Origin: Nocardioides glacieisoli | Lineage (GTDB): Bacteria; Actinomycetota; Actinomycetes; Propionibacteriales; Nocardioidaceae | Length of the DNA: 64,000 nucleotides | NCBI RefSeq assembly: GCF_004137245.1 | Contig: NZ_SDWS01000001.1 | Span: 248,001 to 312,000, forward strand | Reading direction: 5' to 3' | In this document: positions 37,005 to 44,893 of the stretch, piece after piece | How positions within the stretch are numbered: the first letter of the stretch is position 1 | How the letters are laid out: each line of letters starts with the position of its first letter | Translations under genes and position numbers: made by a program | Notes under the pieces: generated by a model | What the model saw: the letters and a program-made list of their open reading frames with translations, nothing else | What the model was told of the DNA's origin: nothing | Database searches by the model: none

Positions 37005-38234
37005 TTGAGCGAGCCGTACGACCTGCTGCTGGAGAAGTACGCCGCCCTCGTGGTGCGGGTGGGCGTCAACGTCCAGCCCGGGCAGGAGGTCGTCATCAGC
37101 GCGGTGCCCGAGCAGGCGGACGCCGCGCGGGCCGTCGCCGCCGAGGCCTACCGCGTCGGGGCGTCGCGGGTGATCGTGAACTACGACGACCCCTTCCTGC
37201 AGAAGGCGGCCGTCGAGCACGCCCCCGAGGAGATGCTCGGGAAGACCGCGGAGCACACGCTCGCCCAGGTCCGCGGCTGGGCCGACAGTCGTCCGGCCCT
37301 CATCAGCCTCTCCGGCAACCCGCACCCGACGCTCATGGAGGGCCTCGACCCGGACCGGCTCGCGAAGTCCGTGCCGATCGACGTGATCCAGCAGGTCGCG
37401 CCGATCGTGACCACCAACAAGGTCGCCTGGACGGTCGTCGGCGCCCCGACCAAGGGCTGGGCCGACAGCGTCGGCGTCGCCGACGTCGCCCAGCTGTGGG
37501 ACGCGGTCGCCGTCGCGATGCGCCTCGACCAGGCCGACCCGATCGCCGCCTGGCGCTCGCACGTGGAGAAGCTCAAGGCGCGAGCGGCGATCCTCAACGC
37601 CCACGGCTTCGACAAGATCCGCTACCGCGGCCCCGGGACCGACCTCACCCTCGGGCTGTCCGACCGCTCGCGGTGGGTCGGCGGCTCGGTGGAGAACGAC
37701 GCAGGCGTCGAGTTCGTCCCCAACATGCCCACCGAGGAGGTCTTCGTCTCCCCGGACTGGCGCCGTGCCGAGGGCTTCGTGCGCACGTCCGCCCCGTTCT
37801 TCCTCAGCACGATGGGCGCGCTCGTCGAGGGCCTCGAGATCGAGATCAGCGACGGCACGATCACCGGTGCCAGGGCCGAACGCGGCGAGGAGGCGGTGCA
37901 GGCCCAGTTCGACCTGATCCCACGCTCCCGGCACCTCGGCGAGGTGGCGATCGTCGACGCCGACTCGGCCGTCGCCCGCACCAACCTCGTCTACAAGGAC
38001 ATGCTCTTCGACGAGAACGTCGGCTCCCACGTCGCCTGGGGGATGGGCTACACCGTCGGCATGGACGGATCGCTCGACCTCACGCCCGAGCAGCGGATCG
38101 GTGAGGGCCTCAACCAGTCCGACACCCATGTCGACATCGTGATCGGCAGCCCCGAGGTGCAGATCGACGGGATCCACGCCGACGGCTCGGTGGTCGCGGT
38201 GACCCGAGGCAACGAGTTCGTGCTCACGGACTGA
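37005..38234 (+). CDS. M29-family aminopeptidase (AmpT/AmpS type)
   Basis: The protein is about 409 residues long, the size of M29 thermophilic-type aminopeptidases, and starts MSEPYDLLLEKYAALVVRVG. Metal-ligand regions are visible as MPTEEVFVSPDW (Glu), NVGSHVAWGMGYT (His, Tyr) and THVDIVIGSPEVQID (His, Asp). It removes N-terminal residues from peptides in the cytoplasm. The TTG start has GAGGGAGA 4 nt upstream. A GTG at 36975 is in frame but lies in the intergenic repeat region. Confidence 0.85.
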   Translation: MSEPYDLLLEKYAALVVRVGVNVQPGQEVVISAVPEQADAARAVAAEAYRVGASRVIVNYDDPFLQKAAVEHAPEEMLGKTAEHTLAQVRGWADSRPALISLSGNPHPTLMEGLDPDRLAKSVPIDVIQQVAPIVTTNKVAWTVVGAPTKGWADSVGVADVAQLWDAVAVAMRLDQADPIAAWRSHVEKLKARAAILNAHGFDKIRYRGPGTDLTLGLSDRSRWVGGSVENDAGVEFVPNMPTEEVFVSPDWRRAEGFVRTSAPFFLSTMGALVEGLEIEISDGTITGARAERGEEAVQAQFDLIPRSRHLGEVAIVDADSAVARTNLVYKDMLFDENVGSHVAWGMGYTVGMDGSLDLTPEQRIGEGLNQSDTHVDIVIGSPEVQIDGIHADGSVVAVTRGNEFVLTD

Positions 38235-38249
38235 GGCAGACTGGGCCCG

Positions 38250-38612
38250 GTGAGCACGGTCCTGGTCGTCGACGGCGCCAACGTCGTCGGCTCCGTCCCC
38301 GACGGGTGGTGGAAGGACCGTGCCGGCGCCGCGCGCCGCCTCCACGAGCGGCTGCTCGTCGCCGACACGGCGTACGACGAGATCGTGCTGGTGCTCGAGG
38401 GGCAGGCCAAGGGCGGCGTACGCGCGGGGCGCGACGGGCACGTCACGACGGTGCACGCCCCCCGCGACGGCGACGCCGAGATCCGCGCACAGGCCCAGCG
38501 GGCGGCAGCCACGGGGGCGGTGGTGACGGTGGTGACCGCGGACCGGATGCTGGCGGCCAACGTCTCGCCCGCCCAGGTGCTCAGCCCGAGCTGGCTGCTC
38601 GACCGCGTCTGA
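38250..38612 (+). CDS. NYN/PIN-like domain protein
   Basis: This 120-residue protein begins MSTVLVVDGANVVGSVPDGWW, which matches the N-terminal Asp motif of NYN/PIN-like RNase folds of the YacP kind. Further acidic residues appear in PRDGDAEIRAQAQ, and the protein ends TADRMLAANVSP. It may act on RNA; activity is not established. The GTG start follows CAGACT by 7 nt, a weak version of the local leaderless promoter. A terminator follows. Confidence 0.65.
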   Translation: MSTVLVVDGANVVGSVPDGWWKDRAGAARRLHERLLVADTAYDEIVLVLEGQAKGGVRAGRDGHVTTVHAPRDGDAEIRAQAQRAAATGAVVTVVTADRMLAANVSPAQVLSPSWLLDRV

Positions 38613-38642
38613 CCTGACCCGGACACGTGGGCCCGGACACGA

Positions 38643-38674
38643 CAGTGGCGCCGCCCCCGAGGGCGGCGCCACTG
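38643..38674. terminator. Bidirectional terminator
   Basis: A perfect 14-bp stem (38643-38656 with 38661-38674) closes a CCGA loop between two convergent genes. It should end transcripts from both sides. Confidence 0.85.
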
Positions 38675-38687
38675 ACGGTCGGACGTG

Positions 38688-39329
38688 TCAGACGCCCAGG
38701 TTCAGCAGGCCCAGGATCTGGTTGAGCAGGTTGCTGAGCTGGCCGAGCAGACCGGCGAGCGGTCCACCGTCGAGCAGACCGGCGACGGCGCAGAGCAGGT
38801 TGCCGAGGAGCTGACCGGCACCGGCGACGGCGACGATGTCGAGCACCACGCGCTGCAGGCTGACCTGCAGGCCCAGGACGTTGAGGTCCAGCGGGCCGAG
38901 CACCAGGTTGAGGATGTCGCACGCGGCCGCGCGGTTCGCGGTGCGGGCGTCGGTGGTGGACTGGCCGTTGATCTTCTTCACGGGCATCTTCTTGATGCCG
39001 GAGAACTTCGTCCTGGACCCGTCGGGGTTGGTGATCTTGCCCTCGAGGAAGCCCTTGGCGTAGAGCACGCCGTCGCGCTGGACGAAGCGGGTCGGGGTGA
39101 AGCTTCCGGTGACCTTGCCGCCGTTCGACGCCTTGCCGACGACGGTGCTGGTGATCTTGCCGGCGTCGGACTTGCCGACCACCGAGCGTGCGGACGCGCG
39201 GTCCGGGGTCGACGCGGAGGCGGCCCCGATGCCGACGGAGGTGAGGCCGAGGGCCATCACGAGGGCGAGGACGCCGGTGGAGAGCGCCGTGGACATGCGA
39301 CTCGTGCTGCGAGATGTGCTGATCTTCAT
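38688..39329 (-). CDS. Secreted protein with Leu/Gly-rich hydrophobic C-terminus
   Basis: This 213-residue protein has a long signal peptide (STGVLALVMALGLTSVG with an ASAS cleavage region). A polar middle follows, and then a C-terminal region beginning CDILNLVLGPLDLNVLGLQV and including LLGNLLCAVAGLLDGGPLAG. Two cysteines, one in each half of this region, probably form a disulfide. Proteins with this CDILNL...GNLLCAVAGLL pattern are common exported proteins of actinobacteria with no known function. GGGAGG lies 6 nt before the ATG. The leader upstream is unusually structured. Confidence 0.75.
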   Translation of the reverse strand: MKISTSRSTSRMSTALSTGVLALVMALGLTSVGIGAASASTPDRASARSVVGKSDAGKITSTVVGKASNGGKVTGSFTPTRFVQRDGVLYAKGFLEGKITNPDGSRTKFSGIKKMPVKKINGQSTTDARTANRAAACDILNLVLGPLDLNVLGLQVSLQRVVLDIVAVAGAGQLLGNLLCAVAGLLDGGPLAGLLGQLSNLLNQILGLLNLGV

Positions 39330-39345
39330 GTCTTACCTCCCAAGT

Positions 39346-39430
39346 CGATGCCCGTCGGCCCCACGGCTGTAGCCGTGGAGTCCGGTGCCGAACCCTCCCC
39401 AGGTCAGGGCGTTCGGGCCCCGGGCATCGG
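39346..39430 (-). ncRNA. Candidate structured 5' leader (three-way junction) of the secreted protein gene
   Basis: On the minus strand, CGATGCCCG (39429-39421) can pair with CGGGCATCG (39354-39346). Inside this outer stem lie CCGAAC/GTTCGG and a perfect CCACGGCT/AGCCGTGG hairpin (39378-39361) with a 2-nt loop. The result is a three-way junction. The outer stem ends 8 nt before GGGAGG, the ribosome binding site. A -10-like TACCTT (39440-39435) would start the RNA at the outer stem. I do not recognise a known riboswitch class, and the fold was not computed. Confidence 0.5.
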
Positions 39431-39484
39431 TGTGAAGGTAAGTGGTCTGGACCGGGTCACCCACACCCCCACGGAGGGGCGCCC

Positions 39485-39490
39485 TAGGGT
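39485..39490 (+). promoter_or_regulatory. Leaderless -10 box of the amidohydrolase gene
   Basis: TAGGGT ends 7 nt before ATG 39498, and no ribosome binding site is present. Confidence 0.5.
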
Positions 39491-39497
39491 CTGAGCC

Positions 39498-40577
39498 ATG
39501 ACTGCCCAGCGATTTCGCGGACCGGTCCTCCCTGAGGGTGAAAACCGCGACCTCTACGTCGTCGACGGCCGGATCACCTACGAGCCCCAGGCCGGTGCGG
39601 ACACCGTCGCCGAGGGCTGGATCGTCCCCGGCCTGGTCGACGCCCACTGCCACCTCGGGCTCGACGACGACGGCGCCGTCGACCGCGAGGCGACCGAGCA
39701 GCAGGCCATCGACGACCGCGACGGGGGAGCGCTGCTGATCCGCGACGCCGGGTCCGCCGCCGACACCCGCTGGATCCACGACCGCGACGACCTGCCGCGC
39801 CTGGTCCGGTGCGGGCGTCACATCGCCGCCACCAAGCGCTACATCCGCGGCTACGCCCACGAGGTGGAGCCCGCCGACCTGGCGACGTACGCCGCCCAGG
39901 AGGCGCGCAACGGCGACGGCTGGATCAAGCTCGTCGGCGACTGGATCTCGCGCGAGGAGGGCGACCTCGCGCCGTCCTTCCCCGCGGAGGCCTTCGCCGA
40001 CGCGATCGCGGCCGCCCACGCCGAGGGCGCGAAGGTGACCGCCCACTGCTTCGGCCACGGCGTGCTGCCCGGCCTGATCGAGGCCGGGATCGACTGCATC
40101 GAGCACGGCACCGGCCTCACCGAGGACCTCGTCGACGCGATGGTCGCCCACGGCACGCGGCTCGTGCCCACGGTGATGCAGCTCGACAAGTTCCCCGAGC
40201 ACGCGGCCGCGGGACGGGAGCGGTTCCCCGACTACGCCGCGACGATGGCCGACCTCTACGCCCGGATGCCGGCCACGATCATGGCGGCGTACGACGCCGG
40301 GGTGCCGATCTACGCCGGCTCCGACGGCGGCGGCATCAGCCGCCACGGCAACATCGCCGGCGAGATCGAGGCACTCGTGCGGATCGGGATGCCCGCCCAC
40401 GACGCGCTCGGCGCGGCGAGCTGGCGGGCCAGGGAGTGGCTGGGCGTCGACGGGCTCGACGAGGGCGCGTCCGCGGACTTCGTCGTCTACGACCGCAACC
40501 CTGTCGAGGACCTCTCCGTGCTGCGAGCGCCGACGGTCATCGTGCTGCGCGGGTCGGTGGTGGGTCGAGGTCGATGA
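39498..40577 (+). CDS. Amidohydrolase family protein
   Basis: This 359-residue metal-dependent hydrolase has an N-terminal beta-sandwich followed by a TIM barrel. The metal site is seen as GLVDAHCHLGL (HxH). A likely lysine ligand is in WIKLVGDW. Histidines are in VTAHCFGHG and DCIEHGTGL, and the aspartate is in IYAGSDGGG. It resembles imidazolonepropionase and prolidase-like amidohydrolases. The substrate is unknown. An amidohydrolase gene downstream of ffh is conserved in mycobacteria. Its 3' end overlaps the convergent VanW gene by 41 bp. Confidence 0.82.
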   Translation: MTAQRFRGPVLPEGENRDLYVVDGRITYEPQAGADTVAEGWIVPGLVDAHCHLGLDDDGAVDREATEQQAIDDRDGGALLIRDAGSAADTRWIHDRDDLPRLVRCGRHIAATKRYIRGYAHEVEPADLATYAAQEARNGDGWIKLVGDWISREEGDLAPSFPAEAFADAIAAAHAEGAKVTAHCFGHGVLPGLIEAGIDCIEHGTGLTEDLVDAMVAHGTRLVPTVMQLDKFPEHAAAGRERFPDYAATMADLYARMPATIMAAYDAGVPIYAGSDGGGISRHGNIAGEIEALVRIGMPAHDALGAASWRAREWLGVDGLDEGASADFVVYDRNPVEDLSVLRAPTVIVLRGSVVGRGR

Positions 40578-41493
40578 CCTCGACGTCGGGCCCGGGCTCG
40601 TAGACCACCAGCGCGCAGTTGGACTTCACCAGCTCCTCGCCGACCTGCTCGCCGGTGCGCCGGTCGATGACGCGGCGCCAGATCTGGTTGCGCCGGTAGA
40701 CCTTCCCGTCGCGGCGCAGGAACTGCTCGTGGCGCGCCTCGACCTTCCAGGACCGCGCGGGGCGCACGTCGGTGCGCAGCTGGCCGTGCAGGTAGCGCTC
40801 GCCCACCCAGGCGCGCAGCTGGAACGGGTGCTCGGTGTCGTTGCGCACGACCAGGTCGACGTAGTTGTAGACGATCGAGCAGCCCACACCCCACGGCAGC
40901 ACCCGGCCCTTGTCCGGGAACGGGTCGAACGAGTGCTCCGAGCGCTCGACCACCGTCAGCGGCGAGTGGAGGACCATCCAGTGCACGAGGTTGGCCAGCT
41001 GGCAGATCCCGCCGCCGACACCGGCGTCCGCCGAGCCGTTCGACAGCTTCATGCCGTCGACGTACCCCTTGCGCCGGGTGCAGTTGCCCACCACCCGGTT
41101 GAAGGAGAAGGTCTCGCCCGGCGCGATCACGATGCCGTCGAGGCGCGAGGCGGCCAGCCGGAGGTTGGTCACCTTGCTGTGCTGGAGGTGCATCTGGTCC
41201 GCGTCGAGCTCGCGGAGCAGGAGCGAGCCGTGCTGCTGGAGCCGCACCGGGAGGTCGCGCTCGTCGCGTCGCCGTGCCCACGCGACGCGACCGGACCAGC
41301 CGTCCCGCACCCACTGCGTACGCCGTCGGGCGCGGTGCACCGCCATCGCCGCGGGCAGCAGCCACGGGTGCCGCTGGGTCAGGCGCGGGGGAGCGGTGAG
41401 GCGGGCCGGCAGCGCAAGGGGCTCCAGCTCGCCTGCCCGATGGGTGGTGGTCACACCGAGGAGACGTGCCGGCCGGGCGATTCGTTGCGTCAT
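40537..41493 (-). CDS. VanW family protein
   Basis: This 318-residue protein carries the VanW domain, with APGETFSFNRVVGNCTRRKG and GGGICQLANLVHWMVLHSPL, followed by HPFQLRAWVGERYLHGQL. VanW proteins accompany some glycopeptide resistance clusters, but the family is widespread and its biochemical role is unknown; no van genes are present. No signal peptide is visible. ATG 41493 is chosen as the first plausible start. The frame stays open upstream into the divergent GNAT gene. The 3' end overlaps the amidohydrolase gene on the other strand. Confidence 0.78.
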   Translation of the reverse strand: MTQRIARPARLLGVTTTHRAGELEPLALPARLTAPPRLTQRHPWLLPAAMAVHRARRRTQWVRDGWSGRVAWARRRDERDLPVRLQQHGSLLLRELDADQMHLQHSKVTNLRLAASRLDGIVIAPGETFSFNRVVGNCTRRKGYVDGMKLSNGSADAGVGGGICQLANLVHWMVLHSPLTVVERSEHSFDPFPDKGRVLPWGVGCSIVYNYVDLVVRNDTEHPFQLRAWVGERYLHGQLRTDVRPARSWKVEARHEQFLRRDGKVYRRNQIWRRVIDRRTGEQVGEELVKSNCALVVYEPGPDVEVIDLDPPPTRAAR

Positions 41494-41542
41494 CGCGGAA
41501 ACCGATTTGTGGGGCGTCGTGGCGGCCACTGAGGATGGACGC

Positions 41543-42193
41543 ATGAGCTCCCTCGTCGACCTGTACCCGCCCTTCGGCCTGCACGTCGTCGCCGGCCCGC
41601 TGGAGCTGCGCGGCCTGACCGACGAGCTCCTCCTCGAGGTGTGCGACGTCGCCGAGCGCGGCATCCACGACCCTGACGAGATGCCGTTCTACTTCCCCTG
41701 GTCGACGGCGCCGGTCGGCGAGCTCGGCCGCAACACCGCGGCGTACCACTGGGGCAAGCGCTCGACGTTCTCGCCAGAGGACTTCTGCCTCGACCTCGCG
41801 GTGCTGCTCGACGGGCAGGTGATCGGCTGCCAGGGCGTCGCCGCGAAGCACTTCCCGGTGACCCGGACCGGGGAGACCGGCTCGTGGCTCGGCCGCGAGT
41901 TCCAGGGCCGCGGCCTCGGCACGGCGATGAGGCAGGCGTTCTGCGAGCTCCTCTTCGACCACCTCGGCTTCGAGGAGATCACCTCCGCGGCGTTCCTCGA
42001 CAACCCCGCCTCGCTCGGCGTCTCCCGCAAGGTCGGCTACCGACCGACGGTGGTCAACCGGATCAAGCGGCGCGAGGGCGAGCTCGCGCTCAACCAGGGG
42101 CTGGTGCTCACGCCCGAGACGCTCGTCCGCGGCGAGGTCCCTCTCGAGGTGACGGGAGCGAGTGCCGTTCGCGCGTTCATCGGGCTCGCCTGA
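41543..42193 (+). CDS. GNAT family N-acetyltransferase
   Basis: This 216-residue protein resembles RimJ/RimL-type acetyltransferases. The acetyl-CoA region is TGSWLGREFQGRGLGTAMRQ, followed by FLDNPASLGVSRKVGYRP. The acceptor is unknown and may be a protein N-terminus or a small amine. No ribosome binding site is visible. GAGGAT ends 6 nt before the ATG, which would fit a weak leaderless promoter. The gene is divergent from VanW with 49 bp between them. Confidence 0.78.
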   Translation: MSSLVDLYPPFGLHVVAGPLELRGLTDELLLEVCDVAERGIHDPDEMPFYFPWSTAPVGELGRNTAAYHWGKRSTFSPEDFCLDLAVLLDGQVIGCQGVAAKHFPVTRTGETGSWLGREFQGRGLGTAMRQAFCELLFDHLGFEEITSAAFLDNPASLGVSRKVGYRPTVVNRIKRREGELALNQGLVLTPETLVRGEVPLEVTGASAVRAFIGLA

Positions 42194-42236
42194 GCCTTGC
42201 CCGGGCCACCCGGCCCGAGGAAGATCTCAGGCGCCG

Positions 42237-42269
42237 TGTCAACCGAGGACGTTCGCCGGGACTGTGTCT
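42237..42269 (+). promoter_or_regulatory. ECF-type promoter upstream of the sigma factor gene
   Basis: TGTCAACC (42237-42244), a 16-bp spacer and ACTGTGTCT (42261-42269) match the element at 43438. This suggests that the sigma factor drives its own gene. Confidence 0.6.
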
Positions 42270-42303
42270 GGGTGAGGGAGTCGGTGGCGCGATCGGAGGA
42301 CGC

Positions 42304-42795
42304 ATGGGAACGCCGGAGGGTCGGGAGTACGACTGGTACTTCCGCGCCTGCTTCCCGCGCCTCACCCGCACGGTCTACCTGATGGTCCACGACCAGACCC
42401 TGGCCGAGGACATCGCCCAGGAGGCGCTCTACCGGATGCTGCGGCACTGGAGGACGGTCTCGGCGTACGACCGCCCCGAGGCGTGGGCGCGGCGGGTCGC
42501 GATCCGGGTCGCCGTGCGTGAGATCCAGCGGCGCGCGGCCCGACCGGGCAAGGAGCAGCTCGCGCACCACGCTCCGATCGAGCACCTGCCCGACCCGGAC
42601 GTCGCGTCAGCCGTTGCGGAGCTGGCGCCGATGCAGCGCGCCGCCGTGGTGCTCTTCTACTGGGACGACCTGCCTGTGCGGGAGATAGCCGAGGTGCTCG
42701 AGGTGTCGGAGTCGACGGTCAAGCAGCACCTGCACCGCGCCCGCCACCGGCTGGCCGTGTCGCTCGGTGAGGAGGTGGGCGAGGATGTCCGTTGA
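42304..42795 (+). CDS. ECF sigma factor (SigE family)
   Basis: This 163-residue protein has the two ECF sigma regions. Sigma-2 has DQTLAEDIAQEALYRMLRHW and the -10-binding YDRPEAWARRVAIRVA. Sigma-4 has LAPMQRAAVVLFYWDDLPVR followed by the helix-turn-helix EIAEVLEVSESTVKQHLHRA. Extracytoplasmic sigma factors redirect RNA polymerase to a small regulon when their anti-sigma factor is released. GGAGG lies 5 nt before the ATG. The gene overlaps the next gene by 11 bp, and an ECF-type promoter stands in front of it. Confidence 0.88.
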   Translation: MGTPEGREYDWYFRACFPRLTRTVYLMVHDQTLAEDIAQEALYRMLRHWRTVSAYDRPEAWARRVAIRVAVREIQRRAARPGKEQLAHHAPIEHLPDPDVASAVAELAPMQRAAVVLFYWDDLPVREIAEVLEVSESTVKQHLHRARHRLAVSLGEEVGEDVR

Positions 42796-43426
42796 CGAGC
42801 GCCTGCGCGCGGGGCTCGGGCGCAACGCCTCGGTCGTAGTCCCCGCGGGTGAGGCCCGGCTGGTCGCCGTGCGACGGCGCCATCGGCGCCGGATCACGGC
42901 GATGACGGTGGGCGGCGTCGGAGCGGCGGCGGCCACGGTCGTCCTGGGGTTCACCCTGGTCGGTGGCGGTGCCGGACGGTCCGCCCCGGAGCCGCTGCCC
43001 CCCGCCGACTCCTCGGCGCCTCTCCCGACGGTCACGCAGGACCCGGGGACGGGCCCGATCCCGGACTCCACCTGGCGCAAGGTGGTCACCCTCGAGCAGG
43101 CGCAGGACCTCGGGGTCCCGAGTGCTCGCATCGTGAGGGACATCGGGGACGACGGGCGCCTTCCCCTGGAGCTTCGGCTGGAGGGTGGCCGCTTCACCCT
43201 GACCGGCGACTTCGGCGGCGCCGTGGCGCAGACCGGTGACATCGGAAAGGTGACCTACGACGAGGCAGGGCGGCTGGTGGTCGAGTCCCTCACGTGCGCC
43301 GCTTGCTCCGATCTGACACTCACGTGGCGCATCGAGGACTCGCGGCTCGAGATCACCCGGATGGGCGCGCGGGGCGGCCCGATGACCCGTGCCGTGTGGC
43401 TGGGCACCTGGCAGCGAGCCGACTGA
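42785..43426 (+). CDS. Single-pass membrane protein, probable anti-sigma partner
   Basis: This 213-residue protein has a short basic cytoplasmic N-terminus (about 45 residues, VRRRHRRRITAMT), one membrane segment (VGGVGAAAATVVLGFTLVGG) and an extracellular part of about 145 residues with a CAAC pair. The topology and the overlap with the sigma gene fit an anti-sigma factor. The N-terminus lacks a recognisable HXXXCXXC zinc anti-sigma motif, so the role is inferred from context. Confidence 0.65.
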   Translation: MSVDERLRAGLGRNASVVVPAGEARLVAVRRRHRRRITAMTVGGVGAAAATVVLGFTLVGGGAGRSAPEPLPPADSSAPLPTVTQDPGTGPIPDSTWRKVVTLEQAQDLGVPSARIVRDIGDDGRLPLELRLEGGRFTLTGDFGGAVAQTGDIGKVTYDEAGRLVVESLTCAACSDLTLTWRIEDSRLEITRMGARGGPMTRAVWLGTWQRAD

Positions 43427-43437
43427 TCGCTCGCTGG

Positions 43438-43470
43438 TGTCAACCAGGACAGGGAGCGGGGACTGTCTAG
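43438..43470 (+). promoter_or_regulatory. ECF-type promoter upstream of the secreted protein gene
   Basis: TGTCAACC (43438-43445), a 16-bp spacer and ACTGTCTAG (43462-43470) repeat the element in front of the sigma gene, with GGTGAGGG following in both. It marks the next gene as a probable target of the same sigma factor. Confidence 0.6.
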
Positions 43471-43512
43471 TGGTGAGGGCCGACCCGGCCGCCCACCCAC
43501 CGAGGAGACGCC

Positions 43513-44172
43513 ATGTCCATCCTTCATCGACTTGCTGCTGCGGGGACCGCGCTGAGCGCCGCAGCTGTCCTGCTCGCGGCACCGGCGGTCGGAGATCCTC
43601 CGGGTGAGGTCGACGAGTCGCTGCTGGTGCCCACGACCCTGGACTCGTCCTTCGCCTTCACGTGCCGGGAGAGGCCGACCGGTCCGGTCTGCACGGGTGA
43701 TCGTCACATCGACACCGGGTGGGCGCCCCTGGACCTCCCGTGCCACGTGCCGCTGCACGGGAGGTACGTCTCGGACCGCTACACCACGCGCTACTACGAC
43801 CAGGACTACCTCGGCTACTACCGGACCTTCCGCACGGACGACGTCGACCAGCTGAGCACGTCGCCCGGCGGTCCCGCCACCGGCACCATCGAGTCCCGCA
43901 CCCGCTTCGCCGAGACGTACGCGGTGCCCGGCGACGACAGCACCTTCACCATCGTCACGACCGGAACGATCTGGGACATCCGCACCCTGGGCAGGCCCTC
44001 GATCTTCCGTGCGGTGGGCACTCTCGTCGAGCCTCCCGGGGAGGCTGGGACGTTCACGGGCCAGGTCTTCCGGGACGGCGTACCCACGCGCTACGAGGAC
44101 GCGCCGCTGGACGTCGTGCTGCCCGAGCAGGACTTCTTCGACTTCGTGTGCCGGGCCGCGACGGGGACGTGA
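43513..44172 (+). CDS. Secreted protein, probable target of the adjacent ECF sigma factor
   Basis: This 219-residue protein has a signal peptide (MSILHRLAAAGTALSAAAVL, then LAAPAVG). The mature part is rich in Thr, Asp and Tyr and has four cysteines (FTCRE, PVCTGD, LPCHVP, FVCRA) that may form two disulfides. No known family is recognised. A ribosome binding site GAGGAGA precedes the ATG. The shared promoter with the sigma gene suggests induction by envelope stress, which is inference. Confidence 0.7.
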   Translation: MSILHRLAAAGTALSAAAVLLAAPAVGDPPGEVDESLLVPTTLDSSFAFTCRERPTGPVCTGDRHIDTGWAPLDLPCHVPLHGRYVSDRYTTRYYDQDYLGYYRTFRTDDVDQLSTSPGGPATGTIESRTRFAETYAVPGDDSTFTIVTTGTIWDIRTLGRPSIFRAVGTLVEPPGEAGTFTGQVFRDGVPTRYEDAPLDVVLPEQDFFDFVCRAATGT

Positions 44173-44207
44173 CGCCGGGCGATTGGTCGCCCACGGCGTA
44201 CGTCTGG

Positions 44208-44341
44208 CAGAATCCGTCCTCGTGTCCTGCGCGCCCGGACCCTCTCATCCGATCGTGCAGCGCCCATCGAGCAACCAGACCCGGTACCCCACCTGGCGAG
44301 GGTCGCTCACCCACGACAATTCCTGAGGAGACACCACAAAC
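44208..44341 (+). promoter_or_regulatory. Promoter and leader of rpsP
   Basis: CAGAAT (44208-44213), preceded by TG in TCTGGCAGAAT, looks like an extended -10 box. A similar TCTGGCAGACT precedes rplS. The leader would be about 120 nt and ends with TGAGGAGAC before the GTG. Ribosomal protein leaders are often regulatory, but no specific fold was recognised. Confidence 0.35.
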
Positions 44342-44893
44342 GTGGCCGTCAAGATTCGTTTGAAGCGCCTGGGCAAGATCCGGGTGCCGCAGTACCGCAT
44401 CGTCGTCGTCGACTCGCGCAAGAAGCGCGACGGCAAGGTGCTCGAGGAGATCGGCAAGTACCACCCCAAGGAGGAGCCCTCGTTCATCGAGGTGACCTCC
44501 GACCGGGCGCAGTACTGGCTCGGCGTCGGCGCGCAGCCGTCCGAGGCCGTCGAGGCCATCCTCAAGGTCACCGGTGACTGGCAGACCTTCAAGGGTCTCC
44601 CCGGCACCGAGGGCACCCTGAAGGTCAAGGAGCCCAAGCGCTCCAAGCTCGACATCTTCAACGAGGCCCTCAAGGAGGCCGCCGCCGAGCCCAAGGGCGC
44701 CGCGACGACCGCCAAGAAGAAGGCCGAGAAGAAGACCGAGGAGCCGGCCGCCGAGGCTGCCCCCGCCGAGGCCCCGGCCGCGACCGAGGCTCCGGCCGAG
44801 GTTCCCGCGTCCGAGACCCCCGAGGGTGCTGCCGACGCTGCTGAGGCCGAGGAGACCGTGACCGCCGAGGACGCCGGCAAGAGCGAGGCGTGA
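44342..44893 (+). CDS. rpsP: 30S ribosomal protein S16 with long acidic/alanine-rich tail
   Basis: The S16 core ([20 protein letters not shown], continuing to about residue 90) is normal. The protein is 183 residues long, about twice the typical bacterial length. The extra C-terminal half is low-complexity Ala, Glu, Pro and Lys ([20 protein letters not shown]). Extended S16 tails occur in actinobacteria, and their function is unknown. The GTG start fits the family N-terminus. The stop overlaps the khpA start as GTGA. Confidence 0.95.
   Translation: MAVKIRLKRLGKIRVPQYRIVVVDSRKKRDGKVLEEIGKYHPKEEPSFIEVTSDRAQYWLGVGAQPSEAVEAILKVTGDWQTFKGLPGTEGTLKVKEPKRSKLDIFNEALKEAAAEPKGAATTAKKKAEKKTEEPAAEAAPAEAPAATEAPAEVPASETPEGAADAAEAEETVTAEDAGKSEA

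Noticed and set aside
35025..38672. A 1215-codon open frame on the minus strand
   Set aside because: It runs antisense to ffh, the aminopeptidase gene and the NYN gene, all of which have clear family motifs. Its composition (Gly, Arg, Asp, His, Val rich) is typical of shadow frames in high-GC DNA.
40537..41493. Vancomycin resistance cluster suggested by VanW and ddl
   Set aside because: VanW domains are widespread in unrelated contexts. The ddl is a normal D-Ala-D-Ala ligase 36 kb away, and vanH, vanA or vanX are absent.
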